Assembly (NCBI GenBank): GCA_947455205.1
Contig: CANGNF010000021.1
Location: forward strand, 1 to 64,000
Length of the DNA stretch: 64,000 nucleotides
Direction of reading: 5' to 3'
Source: Acetobacteraceae bacterium
Lineage (GTDB): Bacteria; Pseudomonadota; Alphaproteobacteria; Acetobacterales; Acetobacteraceae
Made by a program: the position numbers and the translations under genes. Of the stretch, positions 60,351 to 64,000 are shown piece after piece (positions within the stretch are counted from its first letter, which is position 1; each line of letters opens with the position of its first letter). The notes beneath the pieces were generated by a model. It saw only the letters and a list, made by a program, of their open reading frames with translations. It was not told the origin of the DNA and did not search any database.

Positions 60351-61111
60351 AGGCCGCGCTGACCTCCACCCTGGCGGTGCTGGCCATGCTGCTGGGCTGG
60401 GAGGCGCTGGTGCGCGGCAGGGCGGTTTCCGCCGACCTGCTGGCGCCGCCGAGCGCGGTGCTGGAGGCGCTGCTGCGCCACCCAGAGATATTGCTGGACC
60501 AGGGCATTTCCACCGCGCGCGAAACCGCGCTGGGCTTCCTGCTGGCCTGCCTGATCGGTGCCGCCATGGGCGCGGCGCTGAGCAGCGCGGCGCTGCTGCG
60601 GCGTGTCGCCATGCCCTGGGTGCTGGCCTTGCAGATCGTGCCGAAGATGGCGCTGGCGCCGTTGTTCGTGGTGTGGCTCGGCGTCGGCGCGCCGTGCCGG
60701 CTGGCCTTCGCGGTGTTCATCGCCTTCTTCCCGGTGCTGATCGGCACCACCGCGGGGCTGGCGGGGACGGATCATGGCGCGCTGCGGCTGTGCCGCGTGC
60801 TGGGCGCGGGATGGTGGCAGACGGTGCTGCGGGTGCGACTGCCCTATGCCGTGCCGCACCTGCTGGCGGGGATGAAGACGGCGGCAACCATGGCGCTGCT
60901 GGGCGTGGTGATCGGTGAGTTCGTTACCGCGCAGCAGGGGCTGGGCTATGTCGTGATGTTCGCGGCGTCGCTGGGGGAAACCGCGCTGGTGCTGGCGGCG
61001 ATCACGCTGCTCTGCGGTATCGGCGTGGCGCTGTATGGCGTGGTGCTGCTGGCGGAATGGGCCTTTGCGCGCTGGTACGGCGCGCCGATGCCGGCGGGGG
61101 AGTTTGGCTAG
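60347..61111 (+). CDS. ABC transporter permease (TauC/SsuC type), second of two
   Basis: A 254-residue permease with six helices. KMALAPLFVVWLGVGAPCRLAF and VRLPYAVPHLLAGMKTAATMALLGVVIGEF are the family segments. It starts with ATGA overlap on the previous gene. Its TAG stop lies in a CTAG that is also the TAG stop of the opposite-strand gene, so the two convergent genes share stop-codon bases. Having two permease genes where many relatives use one homodimer is a point to note. Confidence 0.93.
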   Translation: MKAALTSTLAVLAMLLGWEALVRGRAVSADLLAPPSAVLEALLRHPEILLDQGISTARETALGFLLACLIGAAMGAALSSAALLRRVAMPWVLALQIVPKMALAPLFVVWLGVGAPCRLAFAVFIAFFPVLIGTTAGLAGTDHGALRLCRVLGAGWWQTVLRVRLPYAVPHLLAGMKTAATMALLGVVIGEFVTAQQGLGYVVMFAASLGETALVLAAITLLCGIGVALYGVVLLAEWAFARWYGAPMPAGEFG

Positions 61112-61911
61112 GCCAGCACCGGGTAGCCCAGCGCCTCGGCTTCCGTGGTGTAGGCCAGTTGTACCTGGTAGGCCGTTGCGACCGGCGCGACGATGTCGGC
61201 CAGCATCAACCCGGCCCGCGCCTGCGCCCAGCGTGGCTCGCGCGCCACCGCCAGCAGGGCCGTCTGCAACAGCGCCACCGTCGCTTCCGGCGTCGCCGCG
61301 CTGGTGACGAAGGGGATGGCCGGGCTGGGGGGCGTTGCCGCCAGCACGCGGGTGCGCGCCGCCAGTTCCGGCCGATGCCGTTGGAAGAAGGCGTAGGTGA
61401 CGCAATCCACGCAGGTCGCGTCCACCTCGCCCTTGGCCACGCGTTCGATGTTGCCGGGCTGGCTATGCGTCTCGATGCAGGAGGCGAAGAACGGTGCCCG
61501 CGCACCGAGCGCCGCCAGCGCGCGGCGCGGCAGGTTCATGCCGGAATTGGAATGCACGCTGTTGAAGGCGAAGGCGCAGCCGCGCAGGTCCGCCAGCGTG
61601 GTGAAACGGCTCTCCGCGCCAACGATGAACACGCCGGCATGGGTCGGCCCGTCGCAATGCGGCGCGGCATAGGCCGGCACGCCCAGCAGCCGCGCCTGGC
61701 CGGCGTAGATGGTCTGCAACGGCCAGCCGCAGACCTGGCTGAACAGCGTCTCAGCCTCGATGCAGCCCGGCACCGGCGGGCGGTCGAACTCTGGCGCGTC
61801 CGGCAGCCCTTCCAGCCCGCGCAGCGCCAGCTCCGCCCGCATGGCCTGCCAGAAGGCCGTGTTCACGGCCCGCATCTCCGGCAGGTTGTACATGGGCAGG
61901 CTGACGCGCAT
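61108..61911 (-). CDS. PhnD/SsuA-like substrate-binding domain protein without signal peptide
   Basis: A 267-residue protein of the PhnD-like periplasmic-binding fold. It starts directly with MRVSLPMYNLPEMRAVNTAFW and has no signal peptide. The ligand-pocket parts THAGVFIVGAESRFTTLADLRGCAFAFNSVHSNSGMN and GEVDATCVDCVTYAFFQRH are typical of PhnD-type proteins. It would be cytoplasmic, perhaps a ligand sensor or enzyme of a related fold, unless export uses another route. It is the last gene of a reverse operon with the cupin, the amidohydrolase and an NMT1-type binding protein. The five-base gap to the cupin gene supports this. Confidence 0.8.
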   Translation of the reverse strand: MRVSLPMYNLPEMRAVNTAFWQAMRAELALRGLEGLPDAPEFDRPPVPGCIEAETLFSQVCGWPLQTIYAGQARLLGVPAYAAPHCDGPTHAGVFIVGAESRFTTLADLRGCAFAFNSVHSNSGMNLPRRALAALGARAPFFASCIETHSQPGNIERVAKGEVDATCVDCVTYAFFQRHRPELAARTRVLAATPPSPAIPFVTSAATPEATVALLQTALLAVAREPRWAQARAGLMLADIVAPVATAYQVQLAYTTEAEALGYPVLA

Positions 61912-61916
61912 GGCGC

Positions 61917-62402
61917 TCAGGGTACCGCGGCCTGCAGCGCCAGCAAGTCCGGGTCGCGGTATTGCGGCCGGCGCGGCTTGGGGGCCGAGAGCATGGTCTG
62001 CACCTGGCAATCCACCTCGCCGGTGTTGAACAGCTCATGCTGCAGGCCGATCGGCAGCTGCACCAGGTCCCACTTGCCCAGGTGCAGTTCGGCCACCTCG
62101 TCGCCATCGTAGCACTTCACCAGGCATTGGCCGTCCAGGATGAAGAAGACTTCCTCGGTCTCGTGGCAGTGCATCGGGATCATGTTGCCCACCGGCACCG
62201 TCTGGATCGACATGGTGAAGGCGGTGGCGGGGATGCCGCCGCGCAGGTCGCCGGGGTCGGTGGAGCCGCTGGCGCCGAGGTAGCGGCGCTGGATGCGGGC
62301 GAATTTCGGGTCCTTCGCGGTCTCGAAGCCGAAGACGGTCCAATCGGCGCGGCGCTCCTCGAAGCGCGCGGTGCGGGCGGCGAGTTTGTCGGAGAGGCTC
62401 AT
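61917..62402 (-). CDS. cupin-domain protein
   Basis: A 161-residue cupin. The metal-binding motif 1 is MIPMHCHETEEVFFILDG, with two histidines and a glutamate in order, and motif 2 is GLQHELFNTGE with the third histidine. The fold suggests a metal-dependent hydrolase, isomerase or dioxygenase, or a ligand-binding role. It overlaps the amidohydrolase stop (ATGA). The target of the cupin may be the ring-opened product of the hydrolase. Confidence 0.88.
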   Translation of the reverse strand: MSLSDKLAARTARFEERRADWTVFGFETAKDPKFARIQRRYLGASGSTDPGDLRGGIPATAFTMSIQTVPVGNMIPMHCHETEEVFFILDGQCLVKCYDGDEVAELHLGKWDLVQLPIGLQHELFNTGEVDCQVQTMLSAPKPRRPQYRDPDLLALQAAVP

Positions 62403-63655
62403 GCGCGGGTTCCAGTGGGCAGGTCGTGGGAGCGGGTGATGCCGCGCGGGCGCTCATGCGGCGCCATCAGGTCCGACAGCAGCATGCAGTCGGGGATGAT
62501 GGGGTCGCCATCCATCACCACCAGCTCCGGCAGCAGGCGGGACGAAACGGTCAGCTCCTGCTTCCAGGTGTCGGTGAAGGTCCAGCTGCCGGGCACGTCG
62601 CGCAGCACCGTGATGTTGGCGCGGGCGCCGACGCCGAGATGCCCGATGGAGCTGTCGCGCAGCGTGCGCGCCGGCGTCGCGGTCAGGGCGCGGATCGCCT
62701 CCACCAGCGGCATGCCCAGCGCCACCAGCTTGTTCAGCCCGCCCAGCAGCGAATAGTTCAGGATGGAGAAATCGTGGTAGCTGCCGAAATCGGCGTGCAC
62801 GTCGCTGCCCAGCGTGTCCGGGTAGATGCCCTTGGCCATCATCTTGCGGGCAATGTCGAAGGCCAGGTTGATGCCGTGGCCGAGGTCGAACAGCGCGCCC
62901 TTTTCGCGGGCGGCGAAGATCCAGTCGGGCACGTCCTCATGCCGCGCCATGATGCCATCAGGCATGCAGGAATAGACATGCGCCAGCGTGTCGCCCGGCT
63001 TCAGGTAGGGCACGATCTGCGCCATCACGGCATTGGGCTGCGGGCGGTTGGCTTCGTCCACCGGGAAGAGTTCGCCGGTGTGGATGTACAGCGGCAGGTC
63101 ACCGGCGCGCCCGGCCTCCACCGCCTTCAGCAACACCTCGGTGCCCCAGTGGGACTGGCTGCCGCTTTCGCAATGGCACTTGATGCCGCGCACCAGGCGC
63201 GGATGCTCCGCCGCAATCGCCAGCAGTGCCGGCACATCCACCATGCCCGGGTTGTGCAGCGTGGTGCCCTGCATGCCGCCCTGCAACGCGCCGGCCAGGT
63301 TGATGGAGGTGAAGGCGCGCACATCGGTCTTCGCGGGGTCGGCGATGAAGGCCTTGAAGCCGCCCAGCGTCCAAGCCCCGGTGCTGCCCTGGTCCACGAT
63401 GGTGGTCGCGCCGGAATGCACGCCCGCCGCGTCCGGCGGCAGGCCGAAATTGGTCACCCATTCATAGCAATGCACGTGCATGTCGATGAAGCCGGGCGCC
63501 AGGATGGCGCCGGCCAGGTCGATCACGCGCCGCGCCTTCACGCCGCTGGCGCCGATGCCGTGGATGCGCCCGGCATCCACCGCCACATCGGCCACCATGT
63601 CCACGCCATGGGCGGGGTCGATGACGCGGGCGCCGCGCAGCAGCAGGTCCAGCAT
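62399..63655 (-). CDS. amidohydrolase/deacetylase-family metallohydrolase (second copy)
   Basis: A 418-residue paralogue of the enzyme at 51670. It has LLLRGARVIDPAHGVDMVADVAV, the HxH metal site FIDMHVHCYEW, a HxxH region in YIHTGELFP and AHVYSC, and the metal aspartate in TLGSDVHADFG. AGVHSGATTIVDQGS matches the AGVHSGVTTLVDQGG segment of the first copy closely. The two enzymes may act on successive or related amides. It is in one operon with a binding-protein gene upstream and the cupin downstream. Confidence 0.88.
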   Translation of the reverse strand: MLDLLLRGARVIDPAHGVDMVADVAVDAGRIHGIGASGVKARRVIDLAGAILAPGFIDMHVHCYEWVTNFGLPPDAAGVHSGATTIVDQGSTGAWTLGGFKAFIADPAKTDVRAFTSINLAGALQGGMQGTTLHNPGMVDVPALLAIAAEHPRLVRGIKCHCESGSQSHWGTEVLLKAVEAGRAGDLPLYIHTGELFPVDEANRPQPNAVMAQIVPYLKPGDTLAHVYSCMPDGIMARHEDVPDWIFAAREKGALFDLGHGINLAFDIARKMMAKGIYPDTLGSDVHADFGSYHDFSILNYSLLGGLNKLVALGMPLVEAIRALTATPARTLRDSSIGHLGVGARANITVLRDVPGSWTFTDTWKQELTVSSRLLPELVVMDGDPIIPDCMLLSDLMAPHERPRGITRSHDLPTGTRA

Positions 63656-63660
63656 CCGCG

Positions 63661-64000
63661 TCAGCCCACCCAGGCGCGGGCCTGGGCGGCCACCGCCTCG
63701 CGGTCCCAGTTGTTGATCGCGGCGATGAATTCGCCGGTGAAGGCGGTGCTGGCGTCGTACCCCGCCGGCAGGTCGTTGGAGGCCTGGAGCTGCTGCAGCA
63801 CGCGGTTCCATTGGGCCGGCGTGCTGGCGCCATAGGGCGTGCCGGGCGCCACCGCGAAGCTGCTGAAGCGCGAGAGGAAGACGCGCTTGGCTTCCTCCAT
63901 CACCTTGGCGGGGTCGCCGCCCTGCGGCTTGGTGGCGGGGTAGACCTTCCAATGGATCTGGATGGCGGCCTCCGGGTTGGTCAGGCCGAAATGCGCCGCC
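63661..64000 (-). CDS. ABC solute-binding protein, NMT1/THI5-like, 5' end outside the window
   Basis: The reverse frame is open from the stop at 63661 to the window edge (113 codons). The visible C-terminal part contains FGLTNPEAAIQIHWKVYPAT, then VMEEAKRVFLSRF and AQWNRVLQQLQASNDLP, and ends AQARAWVG. This is the typical C-terminus of NMT1/SsuA-like binding proteins. Its start, signal peptide and any permease genes lie beyond the window. It heads the operon containing the second amidohydrolase, the cupin and the PhnD-like protein. Confidence 0.85.
   Translation of the reverse strand, partial: AAHFGLTNPEAAIQIHWKVYPATKPQGGDPAKVMEEAKRVFLSRFSSFAVAPGTPYGASTPAQWNRVLQQLQASNDLPAGYDASTAFTGEFIAAINNWDREAVAAQARAWVG

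Overview
This is a high-GC, gene-dense chromosomal window from an alphaproteobacterium, most likely Acetobacteraceae of the Roseomonas type. Evidence for this: strong G/C at third codon positions, many ATGA/TGATG-coupled genes, several Bug-type (tripartite tricarboxylate) solute-binding proteins without their permeases, the hslVU / hisB-hisH-hisA-hisF-hisE neighbourhood, and GC-rich hairpin repeats between genes. No rRNA, tRNA, CRISPR array, prophage or complete insertion sequence was seen. The lineage is inferred, not proven.

Layout. 1-7.0 kb: a NYN-domain RNase-like gene cut by the window edge, a 64-bp tandem hairpin array, a peptide ABC importer (dppA-dppB-dppC, no ATPase genes) and a membrane glycosyltransferase. 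7.2-10.1 kb: motB-motA and a rhomboid protease. 10.2-16.1 kb: a catabolic operon (class II aldolase, D-2-hydroxyacid dehydrogenase, ThDP enzyme, two Bug binding proteins, lipocalin-like protein). 16.1-21 kb, reverse strand: OprB-like porin, YbfB-type MFS carrier, a DDE-less transposase-like gene behind a candidate LexA box, and azlC-azlD. 21.1-27.3 kb: an unaccompanied heavy-metal RND pump, feoA-feoB with a candidate Fur box, and a YajG-like lipoprotein. 27.4-30.8 kb, reverse: a coupled AbrB antitoxin - Doc toxin - EcsC operon and hslV-hslU.

31.2-36.6 kb: histidine operon hisB-DUF2628-hisH-GNAT-hisA-doxX-hisF-hisE-hit, in which HisE carries a lysine/alanine-rich tail. 36.8-43.2 kb: Bug protein and flavoprotein, a DHA2-type MFS exporter, a fumarylacetoacetate-hydrolase-family enzyme and cinA. 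43.3-45.1 kb: a two-subunit CoA transferase and a small unknown gene. 45.1-51.4 kb, reverse: SDR, 2-oxoglutarate/Fe(II)-type oxygenase and a Liv-type ABC importer. 51.7-64 kb: amidohydrolase, molybdenum hydroxylase (L-M-S), MarR, RidA, an NMT1-type ABC importer with two permeases, a binding-protein-like protein without signal peptide, a cupin, a second amidohydrolase and the end of another NMT1-type binding protein.

The right half looks like a pathway for an imported, probably nitrogen-containing organic compound: uptake by Liv and NMT1 ABC systems, oxidation by molybdenum hydroxylase and Fe(II) oxygenase, hydrolysis by two related amidohydrolases, removal of reactive imines by RidA and control by MarR. 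The substrate cannot be read from sequence.

A recurring feature is short tandem repeats that start at, or contain, the stop codon of the gene they follow (dppC, doxX, hit), plus similar arrays in the hslV/hisB and azlC/RND gaps.
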